Origin: Eremophila alpestris peregrina
Lineage: Eukaryota; Chordata; Aves; Passeriformes; Alaudidae
Reading direction: 5' to 3'
Assembly: GCA_009792885.1 (NCBI GenBank)
Contig: WMCF01000121.1
Location: 939,262-1,003,261, forward strand
DNA length: 64,000 bases
In this document: in pieces, positions 22,575-33,199 of the stretch
Numbering within the stretch: position 1 is the stretch's first letter
Layout of the letters: each line of letters opens with the position of its first letter
The notes under the pieces: generated by a model
The model's database searches: none
What the model was told of the DNA's origin: nothing
Seen by the model: only the letters and a program-made list of their open reading frames with translations
Translations under genes and position numbers: made by a program

Positions 22575-24435
22575 TGCTTGCCTCCTTCCCTCCCTTCTCC
22601 CCCTTTTTTAGATTTAAATTCAGCAAACTCCCTTCTTAGGGGGCAGTTGGCAGCCCAGTGGCCCGCACGGTTACAGAGGAGGCAGGGTCTATTATTGGAG
22701 CCCCGTTTTCCCGGCGATTGGCGGCGAGCGGTGTTGGAATTGCTCGCTGTCGGGGCGGCCGCAGCAGCGGCGGTGAACGGCCGTCTGCGGGGGTCCGGAG
22801 CCTTGAATCTCTGTTGGTGCTGAAACTTTGGGGCAGCTGGAATGAAGACCTTTTTAATACATACATTTAACATGTCTTCAATGGTCGGAGGGGGGTCACA
22901 GGGAAGGGTCATAATTGCCGCCTTGCAATCAGGGTTCGCGTTCCTTTTGGCGATCTGCGCCAACACCTCTTCCCTGGCCCCTTGGTCCTCCACCTGATAC
23001 TTAATGGCTTTGGTTAGCCTTTGCACAAAGTTCGTAAATGGTTCCGCATTGCCCTGAGCTATCATGAGGAAATCCTCATGAGGAGGCCCCTCTGGCCGCA
23101 TCTGGGCGAAGGCTCTCTCAGCCGCTCTCTTTGATGCAATGAGAGCTGGCTGAGGAATTTCATCCGCCTGCCTCTGGCCCAAGGCCCAATCCTTCAGCCC
23201 ACAGAGATGGTCAACTGAAAGAAAGTCGCCGTCCCTGTCAGTCCCCTCGCCAGTGGGCCACAGATCTCCGAGAATCCTCTGTACATCTGTTTTCCAACTA
23301 CTCTCCCAAACTCAGAATTCGGTCTCATTGAGGAGGCACGAGAAGATTGTCCGGAGATCTGCAGGCACTAAGGTGTCATCGGCAAGGGTGGCCTGAAGGA
23401 GGCCCCGAAAGTATTCGGAGTCCCTACCGAACTCCTTTTTGGCTTTGGCCAGGTCTCTTGTGGCCGCCAGGGGGAACGGTGTCCACCTGGCCTGGGGCTC
23501 ACCATCAGGCCGACTGACATAGGCGACCGGGGCAACTGAAGGAGTGGGCCTGGGCTTGTGGGCCTGGTCTTGATCGGCGGCCTCGTCCGAGTCCGGAAAC
23601 TCCGGACCGATAGAGGGGGCCTGCCGGAACCCGGAAGCGGAAGGCAGTGGGCCTGGGGTGTGGGCTCCTCTTCCGGAAGGGGCCTTCAAAGATGGCTGCC
23701 CTTCCGGGAAGAGGTAGAGCCAGGAGGCAGGAGGTGGAGGGGGAGGAGTTGGAAGGGGCGGGGCGGGGGGTTGGCGCAAGCACTTAAGGGAAGGGGAACG
23801 ACAAGAGGCAAGAGGCGCCATGTGGCCTCCGCCATCTTGCGCTCCCCAGGCGCCATTTTGTGAGAGCAGGGACTCATTGCTTGATGACAGAGCAAATGAG
23901 ACCCTGCGGGATGGTGATTTTGCTGGGTAGGGAGAACGGGGGTACGGAGAACCCTGGGCAGACTGGCCAGGTCTGTCCAGGCGGGGGGACCAGGCATTCC
24001 CAGAAGAGCCGGGGAGACGGCAGGAGCCCCGCGCCTCAAGGCGGTCTGCTCTCCTGAGAATCCCCGGGGTTGGGACTCGGGGGCGGGATGAAGGTGTAGG
24101 GGAACTGGGGTTAAAACTGGGGTTTAAACTGGGGTTCGGTCTGGGTGATGGTTGACATCTCACTTCGCTTCGCTTTAATAAAATATTTCTAATTTTGTGT
24201 GCCAGAAGCGTGTGGTTGCCCAAATGTTTATCCTTGGACTCCAAAATCTTGGCTCCGACCACATCCCAAACTGGAGATCCTGTAGATTGGAAACTCCAAT
24301 ATTGGGAAAGTGAGATGTCAACCAGACCACAAACCGTTTCAACTTTGTCTTTTTAACTGAAATCCCACCCCCCATAAGGAGACCCTCAACTTGGATAAAA
24401 ATCCCTCTCTGGGCGGTGGTCAATTTTTGACCCAT
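22565..24435 (-). pseudogene. ERV1 gag, broken
   Basis: Remnant core-protein gene. The ATG at 24435 starts MGQKLT, a myristoylation-type matrix start. The first frame is left by a net one-base loss somewhere in about 24320-24262, after which the gag frame continues. A long Pro/Ser/Arg-rich region with PPPPPP runs and then capsid follow. A TGA at 23312-23314 interrupts capsid. The major homology region (QGNAEPFTNFVQRL) lies at about 23055-23015. Nucleocapsid has a single CCHC zinc knuckle, CLLC...GHWAANC, at 22643-22684. Gag ends GGKQKN at the frameshift site. Only one knuckle is visible, where many class II gags have two. Confidence 0.9.
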
Positions 24436-24609
24436 CGCGATGCCGGGGTATTGACGGCGCAATGAGGTGCCCTAAATTCCTCCCCCTTTTTAAAATAAAA
24501 ATGCCCAAGGCCTGTGAGCTGCTCCCCGTGAGCGGCTCACCCCGTGTGCGCACTGTCTTGGGGTGAGAAAATCCCCTGTGTGTAAAAGAAATCACCCGTG
24601 AGGGGTCTT

Positions 24610-24614
24610 ACCTG
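24610..24614 (-). promoter_or_regulatory. ERV1 major splice donor
   Basis: The minus strand reads CAG|GTAAGA, with the GT at 24611-24610. It lies between the primer site and the gag ATG. It matches the consensus almost perfectly and is the natural partner of the env acceptor at 18916. Confidence 0.78.
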
Positions 24615-24848
24615 CTGCAAAGGCGATCAGTCATCATTTGAAGAGGCCTTTTCCAAATGGGGAGGACGAGGAGCGACCTGCACCGGACCTTGTTGGGCGG
24701 GCAAGGCTCCCCGGTGCTCACCAGCAAGCTGGCTCAGCAGCAAACGGGCTGAGTAGCAGCCCAAGGCCGCAGTCACAGCGGGGGGGTCACTGCGGTGGTG
24801 CCCCTGCGCCGCTGCCTGTGTCTATTCACATGGCCTGGAGATGTTCAC

Positions 24849-24866
24849 AGGCCACGTTGGGCGCCA
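24849..24866 (-). other. ERV1 primer-binding site (tRNA-Lys1,2 type)
   Basis: Three bases after the 5' LTR the minus strand reads TGGCGCCCAACGTGGCCT. This matches the 3' end of tRNA-Lys1,2 except near its own 3' end. Lysine primers are common among betaretroviruses and lentiviruses. Confidence 0.85.
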
Positions 24867-24869
24867 CTC

Positions 24870-25463
24870 TGTAGAGTTGCAGGTGTTCGGCCTGCATAGC
24901 CTTCCGGCCTGTCGCAGACCCCGGCTAGCTGACCTAGCAGCTCTACCCAGCGAGGGTTCTCTGTGGGCCACGAAGCCACGAGGCTACACTCTACTGCAGT
25001 TGCTCCCAAAAAAGAGAGGGGACTCTCCAGAGGGGCTGCAGGGAAGTTTATTGACCCAGAGCCAGCTCCAGAGAGCCCCGAGCTCTGGTGTGCAAGGGAT
25101 TAAATACAACATGCATCAACCAATCAGTAACCAGTAACAAGGGACAACCCATAACAAAATCACCAATGGGAAAGATTTGGGGAGGGACAAGGGAGTGGTT
25201 AGGGATCCCAGGCCTATCACCTTTCCAGCCAGCTGGAAGGTTCTAGGGCTTTGGGAGTGGCTGGGGGTGACAGACACTTCGACCGAGGGAGGAGTGTTTG
25301 ATGGACAAGAGGCTTCAGCACATGTCTGGGAGGGGACAGGCACGTGTGTGGGAGGGGGCTGGTGAATGACAGGAGAGGAGGCAGATGCAAAGGTAACAAA
25401 CAACACGTGAGGGGTAAGAACAAAACCAACAACTGCATAAGGGCACAAACACACACCCCAACA
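24870..25463 (-). repeat. ERV1 5' LTR
   Basis: 594 bp, beginning TGTTGGGG at 25463 and ending CTCTACA at 24870 in element orientation. A TATTTAAT-type TATA box lies at about 25100-25107 and AATAAA at 25047-25052. It is flanked outside by GTAATT. Confidence 0.94.
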
Positions 25464-25469
25464 GTAATT
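25464..25469. repeat. ERV1 target-site duplication, right copy
   Basis: GTAATT, identical to 16901-16906. Confidence 0.93.
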
Positions 25470-27056
25470 GGCTGTCAGCCATATATATACTTAGACAATA
25501 CATTGCCAGACTTATTCAGCAAAATAATTTTTCTTCCCTGAAAAATGGGAAATCAGCTCTTTGATTTCTTCTGATTAACACTTCTGACTCTCCCTATCAA
25601 TGCCTTACATTTCCTTGCAGATGGGCCGGATAGATAGTCAAGGAGACTTCAGTTTCCTTCAGACCAGCAGATCTTCTTTACTCACTCTTGTCACTGATAA
25701 GCAGACCCTAATTGCTCAATGCATCACAGAACAGCAGGCCCTCCTTGCTCAGTTCATCACTGGCAGCATGTAAATATGACTAAGTTCAAGATGTTGTATC
25801 TGGGCTTAGGCAGAGCATCTTGCTACAGGTTGACACTTAGAAAGCTTTTTAGAGGTAAAAGTGTCAACTCAATTTTGAAAGTATTAGGAGTTTCTTATCC
25901 CACTTTTAAAGGACTGTCTAAGCAAGACTTTCAACACTGTGCCTGCCATACTTCATTAGTATTAGTTCTTCATCAGAACTTTCTTTCCCTCTTTCAGGTT
26001 ATGCATTGGATACCTCTGAAAGCCAGGCTGTGTGCAGCAGAACAACCTTGCACAAGCCAGGTCATTGTGATGACGAACTTTTTAGGGTGTAATCTGGTGC
26101 CTCTGAATTTCCTGTGCAGATCCTGTGTGCAGATACACGGAATGCTGAGCTTGAAACAGTATCCGCCACACGGAATCCACCAGGATTCGCCCTGCAGTTC
26201 CTCCAGTGCTGCAAATGGCATCCATATGCCGTGCAGTGCAGTGCAACAGGAAGCTCTTAAATGTGCTTGATTTCAAACCCTGTCTTAGGTGTGACAGGCT
26301 TACGTCTGCACCAGGAAAAAAACTGGGGAACACATTTAAGGATTTGTTCCTTAAGGAACCAGTCAAGGACCTACCCCTGCCTTTCCTCTTGATTTGATAG
26401 TCACCATATATATTAGCAGTGAGTAACACTCATCATACAGGCTCGCACCTTTTGGTTTGGTTGTTCCTGTTTGGGGGGATTTAATTTTCTATTATGCTCC
26501 CCTCTTTGCCTGGCTGTCTTGGTCCACTCCCACTACTGATACCAAAGATGTCCCGTTCCAGAGTGAGACCTGAGGGGAAAGAACTTATCAGATTCATAGG
26601 CTGAAATTAGATGCAAACAAGATTGTTATTACAACAGCAAACCGTTTACTGGAAAAAGAAAAGTCCCTAAGAGAGATGGCAGAAAAGACAGAAGCAAAGG
26701 AAGGAAAAGGAAAAGGAAGGAAAAGTGTTGGAGAGAGGGAGAGAGACACAGGGTATTACTGCCATGGCTCTGGCGATGCCCCGATGCCTGGTTGGCAAGT
26801 GGTGTGGAGGCACTCCGAGTGTGAACAAGGGCGTGACTCTGATGCTCAGTAAAGAGCGTGGCTCCCACACTCGATGAGCACGGAACGCAGAGGAGGCTCA
26901 GTTCAGAAAAGGAAACGGAGCGGCCTTCCTCCTCAGGGAAAGTTATAGTGACAGTAAAAACACTCTTGTCTGGGTTATCTAAGCAAATAACCAGTTTCTG
27001 GTGCACTGAGGTGAAAAATCTTCCTGCGGACTTCAGAACATTCAGAAAAACATGCA
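25470..27056. other. Non-genic DNA between ERV1 and the repeat-protein frame
   Basis: Two medium frames exist, at 25719-26270 plus (183 codons) and 26629-27057 minus (142 codons). Neither has a domain I recognise. The second reads a purine-rich tract as Leu/Phe/Ser-rich sequence. A GAAGGAAAAGG-type purine run lies at about 26640-26750. I call no gene. Confidence 0.45.
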
Positions 27057-27062
27057 TTTATT
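27057..27062 (-). terminator. Candidate polyadenylation signal of the repeat-protein gene
   Basis: AATAAA on the minus strand, about 375 bases after the stop codon of the 27435-30326 frame. A U-rich TGTTTTTCTG stretch follows it. It is the first canonical hexamer that I noticed downstream. Confidence 0.45.
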
Positions 27063-27274
27063 GAACGAGTTCCTATCTTTTTTCAACCCTGTTTCTGCTA
27101 TGTGGGACATTTCTAAAGTTGAGTGGGGGTGAGGAAGTGAGCTCTACCTACATAAGAATATTGTTTTTTACAGGAAAAAAATTTGTAGAGAGTGTAGACA
27201 AACTTGCCACACTGGTACCACATTCAAAAATGATACTTAAATAATCTGTGTGCCATGAGTAATGAACTCATAGG

Positions 27275-27425
27275 CATGCTTTATATGTGTATGTATATAG
27301 GTATAGATAAGGTACATACGTATGTACAGAGAATTATGTATGTATATGTATATCTATGTGTAAACATAAATATAGGGGTATATCTAAATGTATATATAGG
27401 TATGGATACGTAGGTATGCGTCTAG
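27275..27425. repeat. Degenerate TATG/GTAT microsatellite
   Basis: Imperfect tetranucleotide and AT-rich repetition that begins within about 10 bases of the repeat-protein stop codon. It would form most of the proximal 3' UTR. Confidence 0.75.
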
Positions 27426-27434
27426 TGAAACCCA

Positions 27435-30326
27435 TTAAAACCCTACAAAAGAAGAGGATACAGAAAAGAGAGGAAATCCAATCGTGTCACGTTCTTCTAC
27501 GTCCTGCACAGATGGGTCATGGACGGTGGGTCTGCGCGGGGCACGTGCCAGGCTCTCTGGCTCTGCTGGCCTTGCCTGTTTCTGTGGTTTTTCTGGGTAT
27601 TTAAACGGTTCCTGGACCATATGCACAGCCTTCTTAACCATTTCAGTCCGGACGAAGTCATTGTAGTCCAAAAATACCAGAGTATCAGCTCTGGGGCCGT
27701 GCACTCCATCATCTCCCTCCTCCTCTGGGTATTCAGATGGTTTCTGGACCATAAGCTCAGCTTTCTTCACCACCTCTGTCCCGACGCAATCACTGTAGTC
27801 CAGGAAGACGGGAGCATCAGCTGTGCAACCGTGCACCCTATGTCCTGGGCTCTCTGTCCCTTCTGCTGGGACTGGGATGTGCTGGGCTGTCTCCAGGAGC
27901 ACCTGGCCATCAGCTCTGGGGCTGTGCGGAACATGTGTCTGCCTCCCTGCCTCTGCCGCCCTGGCTTCTGCTCTCATCTCTTCCTCTACACTTTGTTCCT
28001 GTGCCCACAGTTCTTCTGGCTCTTCCCAGGGTCTCTGGACCACAAGCACGGCCTTCTTAATGACTCCAGAACGTACATAGTCAGCTGCATTCAAGAAGAC
28101 CGGCACATCAGCTGTGGGACGGTGCATCTCATGCACAGGGCTCTTTGTCCCTGCCGTGGTGGGTGTCGCTGCTGGTGACACAACCCTACCGGGTTCCACA
28201 TCCTGTTGGCTGGATCCCTGGACCTCAAGTGCAGCCTTGTCTGGGACAATTCTCTTGACACACTCTGCTGTGTCCAGTTGATCTGTGCCATCAGTTGTTG
28301 GCTGCTTCTCCTTCTCTTCTGTGCCAGAGGTGGCTGTGGAGGCTGAGGGCAGAGCCCTCCGTACTCTCCGGACAATCCTCAGCCATCTCTGTCGAGCCAG
28401 GGTCTTGACTGTAGGCGAAGAAAGGCTCTGGGCAAGTCCTGCAAGTCTTTCGGCCGTTGCTGATGCCTCGACACATACTTCCGGGCCCTGCTCCTCCTCT
28501 GGGCATCCCAAGGGTTTCTGGACCATAAGCATGGCCTTGTAAACCACCTCCACCTGGACGTGGTCATTGTAGTCCAGGAATACCGGAGCAGCAGCTGTGC
28601 GACCATGCACCCTACGTCCTGGGCTCTCTGTCCCTTCTGCTAGGGCTGTTACCCTCATCCTCTCACCACCGCCCTGTTCTTCCATGTGTTCCTCAGAGCC
28701 CTGGATCACAATTACAGCTCTGCTCAAGAGCTCATCTCTCATGTACGGGGCTCTGTCCAGGAAAGCAAGGCCATCAGCTGTGGGGCTGTGAGGGCCATGT
28801 GCTGTGCTCACTGCCTCTGCTGCTCTGGCTCTTGCTGCCAGTGTTCTGTCCATGCTGTTCTCCAGGTTCTTCTGTTCTTCTGTCTGCTTGACCTCCTGGA
28901 TCACAATTGAAGCCTTCCTCAGGACCTCACTGCTGATATACTGTGCCATGGCTGGTAGATCCTGTGCACAGGCTGTGGACTCCTGCTGTTCCCACTCCCC
29001 TCTCATGTGCGTTGCAGTAAAAGTCCTTGGGGCACTCTTGAAGATGGACGTCCGTCTCTCTAGAGCCAGGGCATCGATGACTGTGGGCGAAGGAGATCTG
29101 AAGGCAGGTCCTGCAGGTGTTCCTGCTCCTGTTGCCTCCTTCAAGCTCAGTTGCAGCTCTGGCTCTGCTTCTACCCGCTGCTGGCCAGGGCCCTGTTTCA
29201 CAGGGTGCTGCTTGTCCAGGCCCTCAGCCCTGATGGACTGGGCTGGCTCTGCCAGAACCTCTTGGCAGCCTGTTGGGTGCTGCCTCTTTTGCTCTCCTTT
29301 GCCTTGAGTGGCAATTAAGAGCTTCTTTAGAATGTGCAATGCCTTCCTGCGCCACATCTGTCCCTCTTGAGCCAGGGCCTCCAGGAAGGCAGAGAAAGGG
29401 ATGGTGTAGGCCTGGCCTTGATCTGGGCTAGCTGCTGCCTCCTCCCCCAGCAGAGAGGGCTCTTCCTGAGCTACTGGGGCAGCAATACCCTCTCTGTGGT
29501 CTTCATTTGAGGGATGCTCCTTGTCCTGAGACTGAGGTTCCAGTCTGCCACGTGCTGCTTCCCCCCCATCTGTGAGGCCAGTGGGACCCTCCCTGGGACC
29601 AGTCAGGGAGCTTTTGTTGTCCTGCAGGCCCAAGGAATTGACCCAGTGATGGGCAGGAGAAAACCCAATGTCATCTGTCCCTTGGCACAGCTCTGTGCCT
29701 ACCACATCTTCCCATTCCTTTCTGTTGGACACCTGAAAATCAAGGGCGTCTTCCCACTGCTCTTCCTCGGACAACTCTGGAGTAAGGGTGTCTTCACACT
29801 CCTGCTCCATGGCCCAGGCCACTGGCTCACTGCTTGCACCATGGGCTCCCAGCTGCTCCTGTGGCACCTGCTGCTTTATGGTGCACTCCGTCAACCTCCT
29901 CCGTGTCACCTGTGGCTGCCGTGATGCGGCATAGCCCATCATCCACGGCAGCCTTGTGGTCCTGTCCTGTCTGGTCTCAGGCCGGCCCATTCTGTTGTTG
30001 GCACTCACCTGGCCAGGTCTCAGCGAGGAAACGTGCTCTTGGCTCTGTGGCTCTCTGTGCTCCAGGCCGTCCTGCCGCTGAGGTGAGACACGGGCCTGGA
30101 ACCTCCCGTCCGGCTCCTCTGAAGGCCTCCTCTTGAAGGACACGATGACCTCCTGCAAAACAGACCTGTGCCTCTTGGGCCCCCACACCCACCAAGGGCT
30201 CTGGTGGCACTCAATGTGCACTGAGAGCCCTGCTTGCTCCTGCTGGTGGCCTGTCCCTGCATCTGCATCCCTGCTCGGGGAAGCTGATGCAGACACGCAG
30301 CCTGCTGCCGGCCGCTCCTCCTCCAT
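27435..30326 (-). CDS. Unrecognised repeat protein, 963 residues, intronless in this window
   Basis: The longest open frame in the window outside known elements. The ATG at 30326 has a strong context (GCCAGCATGG). The frame extends 14 codons upstream to a GTG, which I do not take as start. The first 300 or so residues are polar, Gln/Glu/Arg-rich and of low complexity. From about residue 460 a degenerate module of about 45 residues recurs. It has a PxAD approach, then VFLDY, a V/I-R-x-E position, KKA, the MVQKP or VVQRP core and a PEE tail. Clear copies are at residues about 512-543, 566-612, 728-773, 824-870 and 874-913, with weaker ones at about 460-478 and 683-703. Each core could form a short amphipathic helix. 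There is no signal peptide, membrane span, zinc finger or retroviral motif. GC-rich composition sets it apart from its AT-rich surroundings. I do not recognise the family and assign no function. It could be a lineage-specific gene or a recent retrocopy. Confidence 0.6.
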   Translation of the reverse strand: MEEERPAAGCVSASASPSRDADAGTGHQQEQAGLSVHIECHQSPWWVWGPKRHRSVLQEVIVSFKRRPSEEPDGRFQARVSPQRQDGLEHREPQSQEHVSSLRPGQVSANNRMGRPETRQDRTTRLPWMMGYAASRQPQVTRRRLTECTIKQQVPQEQLGAHGASSEPVAWAMEQECEDTLTPELSEEEQWEDALDFQVSNRKEWEDVVGTELCQGTDDIGFSPAHHWVNSLGLQDNKSSLTGPREGPTGLTDGGEAARGRLEPQSQDKEHPSNEDHREGIAAPVAQEEPSLLGEEAAASPDQGQAYTIPFSAFLEALAQEGQMWRRKALHILKKLLIATQGKGEQKRQHPTGCQEVLAEPAQSIRAEGLDKQHPVKQGPGQQRVEAEPELQLSLKEATGAGTPAGPAFRSPSPTVIDALALERRTSIFKSAPRTFTATHMRGEWEQQESTACAQDLPAMAQYISSEVLRKASIVIQEVKQTEEQKNLENSMDRTLAARARAAEAVSTAHGPHSPTADGLAFLDRAPYMRDELLSRAVIVIQGSEEHMEEQGGGERMRVTALAEGTESPGRRVHGRTAAAPVFLDYNDHVQVEVVYKAMLMVQKPLGCPEEEQGPEVCVEASATAERLAGLAQSLSSPTVKTLARQRWLRIVRRVRRALPSASTATSGTEEKEKQPTTDGTDQLDTAECVKRIVPDKAALEVQGSSQQDVEPGRVVSPAATPTTAGTKSPVHEMHRPTADVPVFLNAADYVRSGVIKKAVLVVQRPWEEPEELWAQEQSVEEEMRAEARAAEAGRQTHVPHSPRADGQVLLETAQHIPVPAEGTESPGHRVHGCTADAPVFLDYSDCVGTEVVKKAELMVQKPSEYPEEEGDDGVHGPRADTLVFLDYNDFVRTEMVKKAVHMVQEPFKYPEKPQKQARPAEPESLARAPRRPTVHDPSVQDVEERDTIGFPLFSVSSSFVGF

Positions 30327-30429
30327 GCTGGCCTGTGGCGTCCTCTGCCACAGACCTGCCGCTGTCACCTGGGAGAGCTGCTGCCCGGCGAGACAGCTGC
30401 TCTCCTAGGACTGGGCACACCAGGCCTCT

Positions 30430-30545
30430 CTGCTCCTCAAATACCCTCACTGGCAGGGCGCGGCCCCGCGTCACAATGGCTTCTGCTTATTATGGCCACC
30501 GCATCACACACGGCCACTGTGACACACGGCCACGTCCCAGCTTTG
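30430..30545 (-). promoter_or_regulatory. Possible promoter of the repeat-protein gene
   Basis: Upstream of the ATG on the minus strand are a GC-rich block, a GTGACGCG half-CRE-like site (30467-30474), a TATTTG TATA-like box near 30440 and a duplicated cacacggcca 10-mer (about 30507 and 30525). The order allows a short 5' leader of about 100 bases without splicing. CRE-like sites are common in testis-expressed intronless genes, but linking that to this gene is inference. Confidence 0.35.
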
Positions 30546-33199
30546 CCTTTCTGTTCTCTAATGCCGTCTTAAGAAAGATGATGAGGATTTAAATTATATG
30601 TAAACAAGCTGAGATGAGAGGAACTGCTTTTTTGTTGTTTTTTGGGGATTTCAACTTTGCCACGTTGGCTCAGCAAGAAGGACCCCAAGAAATAACGGTC
30701 CTGAAATGTCAGAAAGTGCAAAGAAGAAGGAGATGTTGTTATTTAATTGTGTGTTTGCCTGACAGACACTCCTCATCCACAAGCAGGGGCTTAGTAAGTT
30801 TTATTTGGGAAGCAAGAAATTCTCAGGCAGAGGTGGAGATCATGACTATGTAGCAAGACATCTGTTCCTCCATGTGCTCCCAGCTCTGGAATTTACTTTT
30901 TCCTTTGGCCTTTCCAGCCACTTGTAAGGCTTTTCCCTAATTCTTCCTAACATCCCCTCATTTCCAAGTCCTGCCAGAATTCAGGGGCTCTTCTGGGTTG
31001 CTGTAAAGGCTGTTGTAGGCTGCACTATGTGCTGTGGCACACGCAACGCTGACCTTTGGAGGACTTCTAGAACTGGACATCACTGCCTTTTGCAGAATTC
31101 TGCAGCTAGAACTGACTTGAGCTCAACCAGCCAGCTTTGGACTGGTGATGCCTCTAATTAACTGCAATCTTCTTCATTCCCTTTCCTGATCTAAGGCACT
31201 TTTCTTCAACACGCTAAAGAGGGCACAAATGAGTCACATCACAACATAGGGATTTTTTGCCCCCCGTTTGTCCTTGAGGATTTAAAAAGCAAGCCTTGCA
31301 TCAAGGCATGCAAGCATTGCCAGGACACATTACGGACACAGCTCAAGATGTTGGCAAAGCTGTGGGGAGAACAGGGGCTCATTCCTGACTGAACCTAACA
31401 AATTGCTTGCATTGGTGCTTGAACCAAACCAAATATACAGCTCCTCCACATTTGACTGAAAACTGTGCTTGCCTTAGCTGTATTTTCAGCTCCCAGTCCA
31501 TGTGATAGGCTCCCATAATTGACTTGTTCAAGAGATGCTCTTTAAGCTCCGGGTAAAATGCAGGACATGGCAGCACAGCTGTTGCACCAAAAAAAAAAAA
31601 AAATCCTTCATTTTATCTTGAAAGGAAAGGGACCAAAAAGTGAACTTTATTTCAGGTAAAAGGTTTTGTGTAACTTAGGTCTGTATTGCAGTATGAGATA
31701 TATTTTTTGTATTACTCCACTCAATCAGATTTCCTGTGTAACATCAACTACTACAGTTGAGTGGATCAGTCATGGAGTTCATGAAATGTCTCGCTAATTA
31801 TCCAGCCTGGCATAGGGAGAATGAATGTGTGACCCAACTGAATGCAGAGCAACAAATCCAGACAACTAGAAAAGAATTTTAAAGAGAACAGTGGGCTTCA
31901 GCTGGTTTCAACCATTCTTTCAGCTGGCCTGTCTTCCCAGAGACTGAAGTCCCTCAGAGTTGTGATGGTGAGTAACCTAGAGAACAGTAATGGGAGTCAC
32001 ACTAGTATTGTGTCTCAACTGGGTCTTGCACTTGCTATATTTTTCTAACAGTATTTTACATTTTCATCGTGGCTTTTTTTGCACCGGTCTGTAAAATCAG
32101 AATATAATATGTATAATCAGAATGTAATACCCACTATACTTCAATGAGTAAGGTTGATTGTAATGATGGCACCTTCCACATGTGGAATATTTAACAGAAT
32201 CTGGTGAGAGAGTACTGAACTCTGACACCTGCTTAGCTCTTCTAGTGATATCTACCTTACCTCCATATCAACCTTATTCCAAACAGCTGTATGTATTGCT
32301 TTAAAACAACTAAGTATCTTCCAAGTGCCATTTATTGTGAGGTTTTTCCAGCATCAGGAAGTCTGAGTAATGCAGTGGAAGATGAGCTTCAGTGCTGCTA
32401 AACCCAGCATAGTCTGGCTTCACATCTGTAATCTGAAGCACTCACATATAGCACTTTTCATTTATTGTAAGAAATGTTATAAGATTTTTCACAAAAATGT
32501 TTTGGTGGACACTCTAATGGCATGGTATGCGGTACAGCAAAAGTCATATTAAAAACAAAAGCAAGCAACCAAAAAACCATCACCACCAAAACCCACAAAC
32601 CAAACAAAGAGTGAGAGTGAAGATTATATTCCTCATCCATACAAATGACCAAAGGCAAATCTCTTTCACTCAGTCTCCAGCAGTAACCTTGAGGGGTGTT
32701 CCCACTCAAGGGAGGAATCTCCAGACACAGAGCTCCAAATCAGTTTCATGTACATTATTCTTTGAAAGGTAGACATACAGTAACGCAGACAGATCTTTTA
32801 AACCAAGAATTACCTTGAAATAAATTCGGATGGGGAATAGAAGTATCTGCTTTATTTATTTATGACTTGAAACAAATGCTAGATCGTGCAAAGGATCTGC
32901 AGACCAGAATTCAACACTAAGATGCTGTATATGCTTCACCTGCTTTCATCACAGTGTCTGAAAATTTTTAAAATACATTCTTCAGAAAGTTTCTCAGGTT
33001 CACCTGGTCATTGCATTCATGTTGTGGAGTAAAATGCCAATTGCTATACTATTACGATGGCTTACATTGTGAGGAACGTCAGGAAAAAATAATTGCTGTA
33101 TTTCGAGAGGCTCCGTAGGGCATTAAAGGAAGTTTATTAAAGACATTGTAAGTTATTTTAATTTTTTTTTCTGATTGTCATGTTGCAGCAAGTTCTGTA
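30546..33199. other. Non-genic DNA
   Basis: No gene found. It includes an A-rich stretch at about 31588-31603 and an ACCAAAAAACC-type A-rich stretch at about 32550-32610. Confidence 0.55.

Larger units (their letters stand above)
16907..25463 (-). mobile_element. ERV1: near-complete class II endogenous retrovirus
   Basis: An 8557-bp provirus on the minus strand. In its own 5'-3' order it has the LTR (25463-24870), primer site, splice donor, gag, a -1 frameshift signal, pro-pol, an env splice acceptor, env, polypurine tract and LTR (17500-16907). The lysine-type primer site, the A AAA AAC gag-pro slip site and the dUTPase-like segment before protease point to the betaretrovirus-like class II group. 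The Env has the CX6CC transmembrane type. The LTRs differ at 16 of 594 positions by my count. Breaks seen: two frameshifts (gag matrix, SU/TM junction) and four in-frame stops (one in gag, three in pro-pol). The copy therefore cannot encode a full set of proteins. Confidence 0.95.

Noticed and set aside
25719..26270. 183-codon plus-strand frame
   Set aside because: No recognised domain, no splice or promoter context, and ordinary non-coding composition.
26629..27057. 142-codon minus-strand frame after the repeat-protein gene
   Set aside because: Its second half is a purine tract read as Leu/Phe/Ser. It starts at the candidate polyA signal and has no recognised domain.
27519..29924. Long plus-strand frames opposite the repeat-protein gene
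   Set aside because: They are antisense shadows of a GC-rich repeated frame and carry only the mirror of its repeats.
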